Shown: one piece after another, positions 26,307 through 35,370 of the stretch
Layout: the number at the start of each line of letters is the position of its first letter
How positions within the stretch are numbered: position 1 is the first letter of the stretch
Assembly: GCF_001426545.1 (NCBI RefSeq)
Contig: NZ_LMEZ01000004.1
Span: 372,001 to 436,000, forward strand
Source: Mycobacterium sp. Root135
GTDB taxonomy: Bacteria > Actinomycetota > Actinomycetes > Mycobacteriales > Mycobacteriaceae
Direction: 5' to 3'
Length of the DNA stretch: 64,000 bases
Program-made: the position numbers and the translations under genes
Notes under the pieces: model-generated
The model's database searches: none
Seen by the model: the letters and a program-made list of their open reading frames with translations, nothing else
Told to the model about the DNA's origin: nothing

Positions 26307-27476
26307 TCAGTGCGACTGCAGAAGTGCCAGGGGTCCCAGCGTGACGAGCGCACCGACCGCAACGGCGATCAGCGTGCTGCCGATGTCCTCGGTCTTGCGG
26401 ACGACGCGGACGCCGACCACCAAGCCGAGGATGACGAGCACGGACAACACCAGCGCGACGATGGTGTTCCACCGCCACAGCTGGTCGAACGCGATGAACA
26501 GGCCAGCGCCGAACGCGACGGCGAGGATGCACTGCACCACCACCCACACGCCTCTGACGAACGCCGAGCCCTCGTCGTCGGACCGCGTGGGCGCCTCTGC
26601 CGATTCCCGTGCCGTGCCCTCGTCGACGGTGACGGCAACGGTTTCCGCCACGGACGAGTCGTCGTCACCGAGATCGATGTCCTCGGGGCCCGGTGTGCGT
26701 CCCCGGCGAGCCAGGTCGTCGGCGACGGACTGACCGCCGAACAGGGTGTCGGTGTTCGACCGCAGGTACGACGGCGTCTCCTGACGCAGTTCGTCGTCGT
26801 CGTCGGAGGTGTGCTTGTCCAAGACCTCGCCGAAGTCGACGTCCGGCCCGAGGTCCAGCATCTCGTCGTCGTCGACGACGGGGTCCGGGCTCATCTGCTC
26901 GGCGCCGCTCTGGGCGGCGAACGCGCCGGTGGTCGAGGCCTTCGGACGACGGGGCCGCGGGAGGAAGTCGACGGGGTCGTGGTCGACGTCACGGCGGTCG
27001 AGGTGGGCCTGGTAGTCCAGCTCCGCCTCGGTGAGAACGGGTTCGGGCTCGAGTTCGGGTTCTGCCTCGGGCTCGGTTTCCGGCTCGGCTTCGAGTTCTG
27101 GTTCGAGTTCTGCCTCGACCTCGGCGTCCGGCTCCGGTTCGGCTTCGGGTTCTGGTGCTACGTCTTCGGCGGCCGGCTCCTCGACGGAGGGCTCCTCGAC
27201 GGGCGGCTCGACGGATCGTTCCACGGGAGTTTTCGCGGAGGGTGCCTCGACGACCTCCGCAACGGGTTCCGCGACCGGCTCCCGCAGCGCGCGCATCGAA
27301 CCCGTGTTGACGATCGGGATCTCACCGGTGAGCTCGGCGACGGTCACGGCGTCGCTGTTCCCGCGACGACGGCGACGTCGGCCGCCAGCCGGTGGCGCAC
27401 CGATGGTGCCGTTCTTGGCCAGGAGCTCCGCGACCGAGATGGGTCGAGTGGAGGTGGTGTCGTCTGAATCAGTCAT
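26307..27476 (-). CDS. Glu/Pro-rich membrane protein with three C-terminal helices (Rv0497-like)
   Basis: 389 aa. A basic patch (GGRRRRRRG, 31-39) follows the N-terminus; residues about 68-150 are a low-complexity Glu/Pro/Ala tract made of repeated EPE-type units; a central acidic region follows; three hydrophobic helices occupy about 307-328, 335-355 and 365-385. The ortholog is about 310 aa, so this copy is longer, mostly through the repeat. Function unknown; the long acidic cytoplasmic arm suggests a scaffold. Confidence 0.82.
   Translation of the reverse strand: MTDSDDTTSTRPISVAELLAKNGTIGAPPAGGRRRRRRGNSDAVTVAELTGEIPIVNTGSMRALREPVAEPVAEVVEAPSAKTPVERSVEPPVEEPSVEEPAAEDVAPEPEAEPEPDAEVEAELEPELEAEPETEPEAEPELEPEPVLTEAELDYQAHLDRRDVDHDPVDFLPRPRRPKASTTGAFAAQSGAEQMSPDPVVDDDEMLDLGPDVDFGEVLDKHTSDDDDELRQETPSYLRSNTDTLFGGQSVADDLARRGRTPGPEDIDLGDDDSSVAETVAVTVDEGTARESAEAPTRSDDEGSAFVRGVWVVVQCILAVAFGAGLFIAFDQLWRWNTIVALVLSVLVILGLVVGVRVVRKTEDIGSTLIAVAVGALVTLGPLALLQSH
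27040..27175. repeat. Imperfect short tandem repeat encoding Glu/Pro units
   Basis: On the plus strand the DNA repeats variants of GGTTCGGGCTCG and GGCTCGGTTTCC with a 6- or 12-bp period. It encodes the EPE/AEPE tract of the membrane protein on the minus strand. Such tracts expand and contract by slippage. Confidence 0.6.
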
Positions 27477-28459
27477 CGTCTCGCGCCTCTGGCTCTGGCC
27501 AAGCCCGCCGACGTTCCGAACAAGGCGGTCCCGTCGGCCTCACTGTCGAGTTTCCGCAAGATCAACCCTTCTCGCAACGCCCAGGGGCAAATGTCCACGG
27601 TATCGATCGCAAGGGCCTTCATACTCGCTTCAGCTACCAGCGCTCCCGCCACGATTTGTGGCGCTCGCTCGGCGCTCACCCCTTCCAACTCCGCTCGATC
27701 GGCCGTCGTCATCCTAGAGATGAAAGCTATGAGCTGACGAAGCCCCGATGCAGTCAGTGTCCTCTTCACCCGGGGCCCAGCGCCGGAAGGCGCTGCACCG
27801 GTGAGTCGCGCCAGCGATCTGAAGGTCTTGGACGTCGCGACCGTGAGGTCGGGAGCGCCCGCCTCGAGCACCCTCGCGCCGGCGTCGGCCATCTCCGTCG
27901 ACAGCCAGTCACGAAGCATCGCCACCCGGCGACGACCCGGCGGGTCGTCCTGCAACCACTCCCTGGTCAACCGGCCTGCGCCGAGCGGAAGCGACAGCGC
28001 CACCTCGGGCTCTTCGTCGACGCCACTGGACAGTTCGAGGGATCCGCCGCCAATGTCGATGTTGATGATGCGGCCGGGGCTCCAGCCGTACCAACGTCGG
28101 ACCGCGAGAAACGTCAGCCGGGATTCATCGACGCCTGAGAGGACCTTGAGCGCCACCCCGGTTTCGGCAAGCACCCGCGCCAGCACGTCTTCGGAGTTCG
28201 TCGCGTCGCGCACCGCGGAGGTGGCGAACGCCATGAGTTCGATGCACCCCGAACTGGCGGCGATCTTGGCGAACTCGTCGATGGTGTCGACCAGTTTGTC
28301 GGCACCCTTTCTGGTCAGCTTGCCCGAACCGTCGATGGCCTCGGCGAGGCGTAACGCGGCCTTCGTCGAGCTCATCGGAGTCGGGTGTCCACCTCGCCGG
28401 GCGTCGACGACGAGCAGATGAACCGTGTTACTGCCCACGTCGAGCACGCCCAATCGCAC
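27473..28459 (-). CDS. ppx: Ppx/GppA-family exopolyphosphatase (Rv0496-like)
   Basis: 328 aa from GTG at 28459. Actin-like ATPase fold: [17 protein letters not shown] (3-19), [23 protein letters not shown], and the phosphate loop [12 protein letters not shown]. Family members hydrolyse polyphosphate or pppGpp; Rv0496 is reported as a short-chain exopolyphosphatase. Its start codon is only 34 bp from that of the divergent Cys-rich gene. The stop overlaps the start of the acidic membrane protein (4 bp). Proximity to senX3-regX3 in the ancestral order fits phosphate metabolism. Confidence 0.9.
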   Translation of the reverse strand: MRLGVLDVGSNTVHLLVVDARRGGHPTPMSSTKAALRLAEAIDGSGKLTRKGADKLVDTIDEFAKIAASSGCIELMAFATSAVRDATNSEDVLARVLAETGVALKVLSGVDESRLTFLAVRRWYGWSPGRIINIDIGGGSLELSSGVDEEPEVALSLPLGAGRLTREWLQDDPPGRRRVAMLRDWLSTEMADAGARVLEAGAPDLTVATSKTFRSLARLTGAAPSGAGPRVKRTLTASGLRQLIAFISRMTTADRAELEGVSAERAPQIVAGALVAEASMKALAIDTVDICPWALREGLILRKLDSEADGTALFGTSAGLARARGARR

Positions 28460-28479
28460 GAGACCCACGTTAACGGGTC

Positions 28480-28485
28480 TACCGT
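28480..28485 (+). promoter_or_regulatory. Candidate -10 box for the Cys-rich gene
   Basis: TACCGT fits the mycobacterial TANNNT -10 pattern and ends 8 nt before GTG at 28494, so the transcript could be leaderless. The promoter of the divergent ppx gene must fit in the same 34 bp. Confidence 0.3.
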
Positions 28486-28493
28486 TGCGTTCC

Positions 28494-29282
28494 GTGAGCG
28501 GATCGCGCCCCGGTGCCAAGAACGGTGAGGTCGACTTGGACTTCGCCCGAGAATGGGTGGAGTTCTTCGACCCCGACAACCCCGAACATCTGATCTTGGC
28601 CGACCTCACGTGGCTGTGTTCGCGGTGGACGTGCGTGTTCGGCACGCCCGCGTGCCAGGGCACTGTCGAGAACCGCCCCGACGACGGCTGCTGCAGCCAC
28701 GGCGCCTTCATGTCCGACGACGACGACGTTGCCAAGCTCGACGACGCGGTCAAGCTGCTCACCGACGAGGACTGGCAGTTCCGCGACAAGGGCTTGGGCC
28801 GCAAGGGTTATCTCGAGATGGACGAATACGAGGGCAAGGACAACCTGCGGACCCGGAAGTACAAGGGCGCCTGCATCTTCCTGAATCGGCCTGGTTTCGA
28901 GGGCGGCATTGGCTGCGCACTGCACTCCAAGGCGCTCAAACTGGGTGTGGAACCGCTGACCATGAAACCCGAGATCTGCTGGCAGCTGCCGGTCCGGCGC
29001 AGCCAGGAATGGGTGGAGCGGCCCGACGGCACCCAGGTTCTGCGGACCACCATCACCGAGTACGACCGCCGTGGCTGGGGTGAGGGCGGCGCCGACCTGC
29101 ACTGGTATTGCACCGGCGACCCCAAGGCCCACGTCGGGGCCCGTCAGGTGTGGCAGTCCTACGCCCCCGAGCTGACCGAGCTTCTCGGCGCCAAGGCCTA
29201 TGCGGAGCTCGCGGCGATGTGCAAGCGCCGCAGCAGCTTGGGCCTGATCGCGATTCATCCGGCCACCCGCGCTGCGCAGTAG
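28494..29282 (+). CDS. Conserved cysteine-rich protein of unknown function (Rv0495c-like)
   Basis: 262 aa from GTG at 28494 (the frame is open upstream but overlaps ppx). No known domain is certain. Ten cysteines: C42, C47, C54, C66, C67, C127, C141, C162, C206, C243, most in short conserved-looking blocks ([50 protein letters not shown]). The pattern recalls zinc/iron-chelating YkgJ-type proteins and suggests a metal or FeS site. It is the last core gene before the polysaccharide locus. Confidence 0.8.
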   Translation: MSGSRPGAKNGEVDLDFAREWVEFFDPDNPEHLILADLTWLCSRWTCVFGTPACQGTVENRPDDGCCSHGAFMSDDDDVAKLDDAVKLLTDEDWQFRDKGLGRKGYLEMDEYEGKDNLRTRKYKGACIFLNRPGFEGGIGCALHSKALKLGVEPLTMKPEICWQLPVRRSQEWVERPDGTQVLRTTITEYDRRGWGEGGADLHWYCTGDPKAHVGARQVWQSYAPELTELLGAKAYAELAAMCKRRSSLGLIAIHPATRAAQ

Positions 29283-29284
29283 CC

Positions 29285-29324
29285 CCGGTTCCGTTCAGCG
29301 CGGCGTCGCGTTGGTCCGAACCGG
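29285..29324. terminator. Weak inverted repeat between convergent genes
   Basis: CCGGTTC (29285-29291) pairs with GAACCGG (29318-29324) across a 26-nt loop, between the stops of the Cys-rich gene and the deacetylase. It could serve both directions, but the loop is long and there is no U tract. Confidence 0.3.
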
Positions 29325-29326
29325 CA

Positions 29327-30127
29327 TCAGTACCACTCCTCCCAACGGCGGTAGACGCCGTCGAGCGCGGCACGAAAGACCAGGCGGTTGTCCCAACGGG
29401 TGATGAAGGTACGCGCGACGGTCCCCGCGAACCTCGTATCCTCGGCTTGCGAATACACCCGGGCGTAACCGGCATCCTTCGCCGCCTTGGCTGCGTGCTG
29501 AGTCCAGTCCCGGGACTGACCCAACGGTATCGCGAACTCGTCGACTGCAATGCCGAGCCGCGACTCGATGACCCGGCGAGATTCCTCTAGTTCGAATGTG
29601 GCTTGCCCAGTGTCGATTCGGGAAAAGTTCGGATGTGTGACGGAGTGGCTGCCGATGCGAACGCCCTGCGAGGCAAGGGATTCGATGTCCCGCCAGTCCA
29701 TCAGCATGTCGCCCGCCCAGTCGCGTGCGTCGCCGTCGGCCCAACCGCTGACGACGAACAGCGTCCAGGGAATCCCCAGTTCTGCCAGCACGGGCGCCGC
29801 CGTCGTTGCCGCGCTGCGTATTCCGTCGTCGAACGTGATGGCCAGCGCTTTGGCGGGGGCACTCCCGTCGACGATCTCGTGTGCCGGGACGAAGGTGTAT
29901 CCGGCGCGCAGCGCGAGCTCGAGCTGCTCCCGGAAACGACGCGGAGCGAGATCGTTGTTGCCGACGTACGGAGTGCCCACCGCGTGGTAGGCGAGGATTC
30001 GCGGGAGGTCGTCGCCCGGCGCGCGATTGGCGACGGCGCGCACGTTCCGTTCGCAGCACATGCGGGCGGCGGCGACGTGATGTCGCCGGACCCGCACCTT
30101 GCCTGCGATGCGCCTCAGAGCAGCCAC
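29327..30127 (-). CDS. NodB-type polysaccharide deacetylase
   Basis: 266 aa. Carbohydrate esterase 4 motifs: LAITFDDG (95-102) gives the catalytic and metal Asp, and HSVTHPNFS (161-169) the two metal histidines. No signal peptide is evident, so it may act on a cytoplasmic or membrane-linked glycan precursor rather than on finished polymer. GTG at 30127 follows the upstream aminotransferase stop by one base, so it is translationally coupled. Probable role: N- or O-deacetylation during synthesis of the locus polysaccharide. Confidence 0.85.
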   Translation of the reverse strand: MAALRRIAGKVRVRRHHVAAARMCCERNVRAVANRAPGDDLPRILAYHAVGTPYVGNNDLAPRRFREQLELALRAGYTFVPAHEIVDGSAPAKALAITFDDGIRSAATTAAPVLAELGIPWTLFVVSGWADGDARDWAGDMLMDWRDIESLASQGVRIGSHSVTHPNFSRIDTGQATFELEESRRVIESRLGIAVDEFAIPLGQSRDWTQHAAKAAKDAGYARVYSQAEDTRFAGTVARTFITRWDNRLVFRAALDGVYRRWEEWY

Positions 30128-30128
30128 G

Positions 30129-31244
30129 TCAGCGGCGCGCCGAGCACGCGCGGCGCACCACGTCGACGACGTACTCCTGCTGCTCCTGCGTGATGTGCGG
30201 GTAGAGCGGCAGGGACAGGATGCGGTCCGCCGCCCCTTCGGTCACCGGGAAACTGGAACGAGGGAGGCCGAGGTGGGCGTAGGCACCGGTCAGGTGCACG
30301 GGGGTCGGGTAGTGCACACCCGCTCCGACCCCGGCTTCGTTTAGTTCCGCCAGGACACGGTCCCGCTCGTCGACCTGCACCACGAACAGATGCCACACGT
30401 CCTGGTTCGCCGGGTCCGGCGTCGGCATGCCCACACCTGGCACGTCGGCGAGCAACTCGAAGTAGCGGGCAGCGGCTTTGCGGCGCAAGTCATTCCAGGC
30501 TTCGAGCCTGCTCAGCTTCGCAGAAAGCACCACCGCCTGCACGGCGTCGAGGCGCGAGTTGAAACCCACGACGTCGTGGACGTACTTGCGATCGCTGCCG
30601 TGTGCCGAGGTCATGCGGACGCGGGCCGCGACGTCGGCGTCGTTCGTGAGCACCGCGCCGGCGTCCCCCGCCGCCCCGAGGTTCTTGCCCGGATAGAAGC
30701 TCGTCGCCGCTGCGATGCCGAATCCGCCTGCCGGCTTTCCCGACCTGCGTGCACCCTGCGCCTGAGCGGCGTCCTCGACGATGGCGACGCCATACTCCTC
30801 GGACAGCTTCGCCAGTGCTTCCATCGGCGAGGTCTGACCGAAGAGATGGACGGGCACGATCGCCCTCGTGCGAGCCGTGATCGCTTGTTCGGCCAACAGC
30901 GGATCGATCAACAGTCGTTCGGAATCGACGTCCACGAGTACCGGATTCGCTCCGATACGGCTCACCGCCTCTGCCGTGGCAATGAAGGTGTTGGCAGGCA
31001 GGATCACCTCGTCGGCTACCCCTACGCCTGCGCCCCGGAGCGCCAACTCGAGTGCATCGGTTCCGTTGGCGACGCCGATGACGTGTTCGACACCCACGTA
31101 TTCCGCGTAGCTGCGCTCGAATTCGGCGACGGCCGCGCCGCCGATGAATGCGGCGCGCTCGAGTACCTCGAGAATGCGCGGCGTCACGTCGTCTGCGATC
31201 TCCCGCTGCTGTGCGACCAGATCGACAAGCGGTACCTTCATCAT
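30129..31244 (-). CDS. DegT/DnrJ/EryC1 sugar aminotransferase (first copy)
   Basis: 371 aa. PLP-dependent amination of a keto-sugar nucleotide. PLP lysine K187 is in SFYPGKNLGAAGDAGA; D158 lies in VEDAAQAQGA; N-terminal VPLVDLVAQQREI is typical of the 3-aminotransferase (WbpE/QdtB) subgroup. I chose the ATG-ATG pair at 31244, preceded by GGGGGG. Twenty-five bp separate it from the second aminotransferase upstream. With the oxidoreductase and acetyltransferase nearby it could form the 3-amino step of a diacetamido sugar pathway. Confidence 0.9.
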   Translation of the reverse strand: MMKVPLVDLVAQQREIADDVTPRILEVLERAAFIGGAAVAEFERSYAEYVGVEHVIGVANGTDALELALRGAGVGVADEVILPANTFIATAEAVSRIGANPVLVDVDSERLLIDPLLAEQAITARTRAIVPVHLFGQTSPMEALAKLSEEYGVAIVEDAAQAQGARRSGKPAGGFGIAAATSFYPGKNLGAAGDAGAVLTNDADVAARVRMTSAHGSDRKYVHDVVGFNSRLDAVQAVVLSAKLSRLEAWNDLRRKAAARYFELLADVPGVGMPTPDPANQDVWHLFVVQVDERDRVLAELNEAGVGAGVHYPTPVHLTGAYAHLGLPRSSFPVTEGAADRILSLPLYPHITQEQQEYVVDVVRRACSARR

Positions 31245-31269
31245 TCGTCTACCCCCCAAACGTCTTTCG

Positions 31270-32400
31270 TCAGTACTGGCGCAGCTCGTGGATGACACGC
31301 TGCTGTTCGTCGTCGGTCATCTCGTGGAACATCGGCAGGATCAGTGTGTGATCGGTGAGGTGTTCGGTCACCGACAGGTCGGCGTCGCCGTAGGCGCGAC
31401 CAGCGTAGGCGGGATGGCGATGTGCCGCCATGATTCCGCGACGAGCCGAGATGTTGGACGCGGCAAGCTTTTCCAGCAGTTGCTCGCGCTCAGCGGGATA
31501 CTCCGGCCCGACCTCGATCCAGAACGACTGATAGTTGCCCTGACTTCCCTGCGGGTCGACGACGCAGCGGAGACCGGGGACGCCGGCCAGCTGGGACTGA
31601 TAGGTGGCGGCCAACTCGCGTCGACGGGCGATCACCGTGTCGAGCTTGCCCAGCTGGACGAGGCCGATGGCTGCCTGAAGATCGGTCATCCGATAGTTGT
31701 AGCCAACCTCCAGATACTGCTCGGCAGGCGGCAACGTGCTGCGGTGACGCTCGGCGGCGCCGACGCTCATGCCGTGCTCGCGCAAGCGGCGGGCCCGGTC
31801 GGCCCACTCGGCGTTGTTGGTGGTGAGCATCCCGCCCTCACCGGTGGTCAGGATCTTGCGCGGATGAAAGGACCACACCGCGATGTCCGCGCCTGCGCCG
31901 ACGGGCCGGCCGCGATAGCGCGATCCTGCACCGCAGGCCGCGTCTTCGACGACGACGATCCCTCGCGGGTCACATATCTCGCGAATCGGCGCGAGGTCGA
32001 CTGGGACACCGCCCTGGTCGACGGCGATGACCGCCCGCGTCGCAGGCGTCCACGCCGCCTGGACCGAACTGGCCGTGAGATTGCCCGTGACGGGGTCGAC
32101 GTCGGCGAACACCGGACGTGCGCCCACGTAGACGACGGCATTCGCGGTGGCGATGAACGAGAGGGAGGGAACGACGACGTCGTCACCGGGACCGATGTCC
32201 GCGAGGACGAGCGCGAGATGCAGTGCCGTGGTGCAACTCGACAGCGCCACCGCGTGTTCGGCCGACATCGCGCGAGCGAACTCGGTCTCGAACTCGGCGA
32301 CACGCGGGCCCTGGGCGATCCATCCCGACTCTATCGCCGCAGTGACCGCAGCGACTTCTTCGGCACCGAGCCACGGCTTCATGACGTTGATGCGATCCAT
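31270..32400 (-). CDS. DegT/DnrJ/EryC1 sugar aminotransferase (second copy)
   Basis: 376 aa. PLP lysine K182 in WSFHPRKILTTGEGG; VEDAACGAGS carries the PLP-contacting Asp. The N-terminus (INVMKPWLGAEE) and the HPRK loop differ from the neighbouring copy and look more like 4-aminotransferases of the ArnB/PglE/perosamine group. ATG at 32400 shares one base with the upstream SDR stop (TGATG). Two distinct aminotransferases suggest either two amino sugars or one diamino sugar. Confidence 0.9.
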   Translation of the reverse strand: MDRINVMKPWLGAEEVAAVTAAIESGWIAQGPRVAEFETEFARAMSAEHAVALSSCTTALHLALVLADIGPGDDVVVPSLSFIATANAVVYVGARPVFADVDPVTGNLTASSVQAAWTPATRAVIAVDQGGVPVDLAPIREICDPRGIVVVEDAACGAGSRYRGRPVGAGADIAVWSFHPRKILTTGEGGMLTTNNAEWADRARRLREHGMSVGAAERHRSTLPPAEQYLEVGYNYRMTDLQAAIGLVQLGKLDTVIARRRELAATYQSQLAGVPGLRCVVDPQGSQGNYQSFWIEVGPEYPAEREQLLEKLAASNISARRGIMAAHRHPAYAGRAYGDADLSVTEHLTDHTLILPMFHEMTDDEQQRVIHELRQY

Positions 32401-33392
32401 CAGACGGTAGCCGACCTCGAGAACGCGATCGAATCGCGTTGCGGTGCCCACCATTCGACGAGCCGACGCAGGCCATCCTCCAACGAGACCTGCGCGGAGA
32501 AGCCGAGGTCGCTCCGGGCCGCAGACGTGTCGGCGAGGCGACGGACGACACCGTTGACCGCCCGAGGAGGCAGGTATTCCACAGACAGGTCTGAATCCAT
32601 GGCACGCAGAAGCGCCTTGGCGAGATCGTCGAGACTGGTCTCAACCTGACTCGCGATGTTGTACACGCCTTCGGTTATATCGCTCTCCGCCGCAAGGATA
32701 TTGGAGCGCGCGATGTCCTCGGTATAGGCGAAGTCCATGGTCTGACTTCCGTCGCCGAAGATCAACGGTGGCAGTCCGTCGACGATTCGCTCCATCCAGC
32801 GGACGAGTACCTCGGTGTAGAGCCCGTGTACGTCCATGCGCGGCCCGTAGACGTTGAAGTACCGCAGCGCAACGTAGGGCAGGCCGTTCATCGCGTGGAA
32901 GCTACGCAACATGCCCTCGTTGAAGCTCTTCGCGGCCCCGTAGAGGGTGTCGTTGTTGTGATGATGGTGCCGTTCGCCGGTCGGAAAGTGCTCAGCCATC
33001 CCGTAGACCGAGGCCGACGACGCCGCCACTACCTTGTGCACCCCGTACCGCGCTGCCGCCTCCAGCACCGAGAACGTGCCGTCGACGAGAACTTCCAGCG
33101 CCAAGCGAGGTTCCTCGGCGCATTGCGTGATTCGGATGGCAGCCTGGTGGAAGACGAGGTCCCGGCCCTTGGTCACGTCATGGACCAGGTCGACGTCGCG
33201 GATGTCTCCCACGACCAACTTCACCCGCGAATCATCAAGTGCCGCCGACAAATTCTCACGTCGACCGCGCACCAGGTTGTCCAGAATCAGCACGTCGCCG
33301 ACACCGGCGTCGAGCAGTTGATCGACGATGGTCGACCCGATGGTGCCCGCTCCACCCGTGACCAGGACGGACGCGCCCGCTAGAGAACTCAC
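32400..33392 (-). CDS. NAD-dependent epimerase/dehydratase (extended SDR)
   Basis: 330 aa. NAD motif VTGGAGTIGS (11-20), ASSASVYG, catalytic Y151 and K155 (YGAAK), then RYFNVYGPRMD. Most similar in layout to GalE/UDP-glucose 4-epimerases, so probably a UDP-sugar C4 epimerase or 4,6-dehydratase feeding the aminotransferases. GTG start overlaps the oxidoreductase stop (GTGA). A His-rich turn (RHHHHNN) precedes the catalytic Tyr. Exact substrate unknown. Confidence 0.88.
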   Translation of the reverse strand: MSSLAGASVLVTGGAGTIGSTIVDQLLDAGVGDVLILDNLVRGRRENLSAALDDSRVKLVVGDIRDVDLVHDVTKGRDLVFHQAAIRITQCAEEPRLALEVLVDGTFSVLEAAARYGVHKVVAASSASVYGMAEHFPTGERHHHHNNDTLYGAAKSFNEGMLRSFHAMNGLPYVALRYFNVYGPRMDVHGLYTEVLVRWMERIVDGLPPLIFGDGSQTMDFAYTEDIARSNILAAESDITEGVYNIASQVETSLDDLAKALLRAMDSDLSVEYLPPRAVNGVVRRLADTSAARSDLGFSAQVSLEDGLRRLVEWWAPQRDSIAFSRSATV

Positions 33393-34462
33393 GCCAGAAC
33401 TCCGTTCAGCAGCAACTCAGGATGTTGGGGACGCATCGGTTGACCATGTGCGGCCAGACTCTCGGAGATTGCCTCCAGCACTGAAAGCACCCGCAGCCCC
33501 GCGGCGCCGTCCGTGCGCGGCGGCCGTTGCTCCCGGATGGCGGCAGCGAACTCGGTGACCATCGAGGACAGTGCCTCGGTCTCCGGGAGGGCAGGCACGG
33601 TGATGTCTCCCAACCGGTAGGACACGGCGGAAGCACGCCGCTTGTCGACGTCCCCGACATCGCGACTTGCCGCAAGGTCGATGCCACGATCGTGGATCGC
33701 TACCCGTTGCTGCGGATTGAGGTCGTCCCACACCAGGGTGCGATGACTTCCGCCGATGACCATTCGCCGAATCTTGGTGGGAGACATCCAATTGACGTTC
33801 ACGTGCGCCACTCCTCTGTTCGCAAGCGGCATCGTGGCGTACCCGATGCACGCCTTCCCCGCGCCGAGTGGATCGGCACCGGTGGCAGACACGTGGTCCG
33901 GAACCAATCCGCCAGGAAGGGCGTAGTCCAGGATGGCGAGGTCGTGCGGCGCCAGGTCCCAGAACACGTCCACGTCCGGCTGAACGAGGCCCAGGTTGAT
34001 GCGGGTCGAGTCGACGTAGAGGACGTGGCCGAGGATGCCCTTGGCGACGATGTCGTGGATGTACTCGACGGCCGGGGTGTAGCAGTAGGTGTGGTCGACC
34101 ATCAGCGTCAGACCTGCGGCAGCTCCGGCCTCGATCATCCGTGCCGCGTCGGCAGAACTCGGGGCTAGCGGCTTCTCGACGACGACGTGCTTGCCGGCAT
34201 CGAATGCGGCCAGCGTGAGCGCGGCATGGCTGTCGGCCGGCGTCGCAATCGCGACGGCGTCAATGTCGTCGCGCGCGAGCAGGCGCTCGACTGAGGTCTC
34301 GACCTCCACCGTCGAACGCGCCCCCACGATCTTCCTGGCCCGACGTTCGTCGAGGTCGCATACCGCGACGAGATCCCAGTCGGGCGAGCTACTGAAGTTG
34401 CGCACCAGCTTCGGTCCCCAGTAACCCGCGCCAATGACGGCAACGCTATAACGCCGCTTCAC
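33389..34462 (-). CDS. Gfo/Idh/MocA-family sugar-nucleotide oxidoreductase
   Basis: 357 aa from GTG at 34462, preceded by GGGGGAA; an ATG 30 nt upstream is the alternative. NAD loop VIGAGYWGPKL (9-19) and EKP (96-98) in HVVVEKPLA are the family marks; DHTYCYTPAV and WDLAPHDLAILDY follow. It resembles WlbA/WbpB, which oxidises C3 of UDP-GlcNAc uronic acid to the 3-keto form for amination. First gene of the minus operon and divergent from a WbpD-like acetyltransferase, which supports that reading; no UDP-GlcNAc 6-dehydrogenase is in the window. Confidence 0.88.
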   Translation of the reverse strand: MKRRYSVAVIGAGYWGPKLVRNFSSSPDWDLVAVCDLDERRARKIVGARSTVEVETSVERLLARDDIDAVAIATPADSHAALTLAAFDAGKHVVVEKPLAPSSADAARMIEAGAAAGLTLMVDHTYCYTPAVEYIHDIVAKGILGHVLYVDSTRINLGLVQPDVDVFWDLAPHDLAILDYALPGGLVPDHVSATGADPLGAGKACIGYATMPLANRGVAHVNVNWMSPTKIRRMVIGGSHRTLVWDDLNPQQRVAIHDRGIDLAASRDVGDVDKRRASAVSYRLGDITVPALPETEALSSMVTEFAAAIREQRPPRTDGAAGLRVLSVLEAISESLAAHGQPMRPQHPELLLNGVLA

Positions 34463-34623
34463 GTCGATGTTCCCCCGTTCGATTCGTTGCATCGGTATTT
34501 ATTCGCTAACTCCGCGTCCAGATGCGTAGAAAGCATAACCTCTTCGCGCGGCTCGCGACAACACCTGGAGTGATATCGTGCTCTCGAGCTCGACTTATCC
34601 AGCGAAAAGATGGTGGTGACCGC

Positions 34624-35211
34624 GTGTCCGAGGCCAACCCAATTGACGTCTTCGTTCATTCGCACGGAATTTGCGATAGTGCGGATGTCGGGTCGGGAAC
34701 CAGGATTTGGGCCTTTGCTCACGTCCTCGCGGGCGCCAAGGTGGGCAATGACTGCAACATTTGCGATCACGCCTATGTCGAGAACGGCGTCACCGTTGGC
34801 GACCGCGTCACGATCAAGAATCGCGTCCTGCTCTTCGAGGGCGTCACAGTGGAGGATGACGTCTTTCTCGGCCCCGGCGTCATCTTCACCAACGACCTCC
34901 ATCCCCGCGCTTCCATCAAGCGCGGGGGATCCGACTTGAGCACCACGGTGGTCCGACGCGGCGCGACCCTCGGCGCGGGCGTCGTCGTGGTGTGCGGGAT
35001 TTCGATCGGCGAGCATGCCTTCGCCGGAGCCGGTGCCGTGCTCACCCGGGACGTCCCCGCCCACGCCTTCGTCGTCGGCAATCCGGGTCGGATCATCGGG
35101 TGGGCCTGCGAGTGCGGCCTGCGCTTGCCCGAGGACTTGAACTGTTCCTGTGGGCTTCGTTACCTGCACGGGAACGCAGGGCTGTCGAGGTTGACGGGTC
35201 CGGCCATCTGA
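34624..35211 (+). CDS. WbpD/WlbB-type hexapeptide sugar N-acetyltransferase
   Basis: 195 aa from GTG at 34624. Left-handed beta-helix with imperfect hexapeptide turns (ADVGSGTRIWAFAHV, AKVGNDCNI, VTVGDRVTI, VTVEDDVFLGPGV, ATLGAGV, ISIGEHAFAGAGAVL), then GNPGRIIGW. The tail has paired cysteines C162/C164 and C174/C176 (CEC...CSC), a likely small metal knuckle. Predicted to acetylate a 3-amino group on a UDP-sugar. Divergent from the Gfo/Idh operon (161 bp apart), so they probably share regulation. Confidence 0.88.
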   Translation: MSEANPIDVFVHSHGICDSADVGSGTRIWAFAHVLAGAKVGNDCNICDHAYVENGVTVGDRVTIKNRVLLFEGVTVEDDVFLGPGVIFTNDLHPRASIKRGGSDLSTTVVRRGATLGAGVVVVCGISIGEHAFAGAGAVLTRDVPAHAFVVGNPGRIIGWACECGLRLPEDLNCSCGLRYLHGNAGLSRLTGPAI

Positions 35212-35370
35212 CGCCGCGCGATCCGCTTCGCAGTTTCCACATGTCTGCGTCAAAATTAGCTACGGCTGTCAACCGCGACGCTTTCGCAACATTGCCCAGT
35301 CATCCACACGTGCCGATTTATCCATATCTAGCTGCATCTTTAGATGACCACCACCCACAAACGCAACGTA

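Noticed and set aside
26271..27467. 398-codon plus-strand frame encoding Gly/Phe-rich repeats
   Set aside because: It is the complement of the Glu/Pro repeat of the membrane protein; no ribosome site and no known fold.
29283..29326. Left border of the polysaccharide locus as a tRNA or transposon insertion site
   Set aside because: I looked for tRNA-like ends, direct repeats and transposase remnants in this 44-bp gap and in 55445-55759 and saw none.
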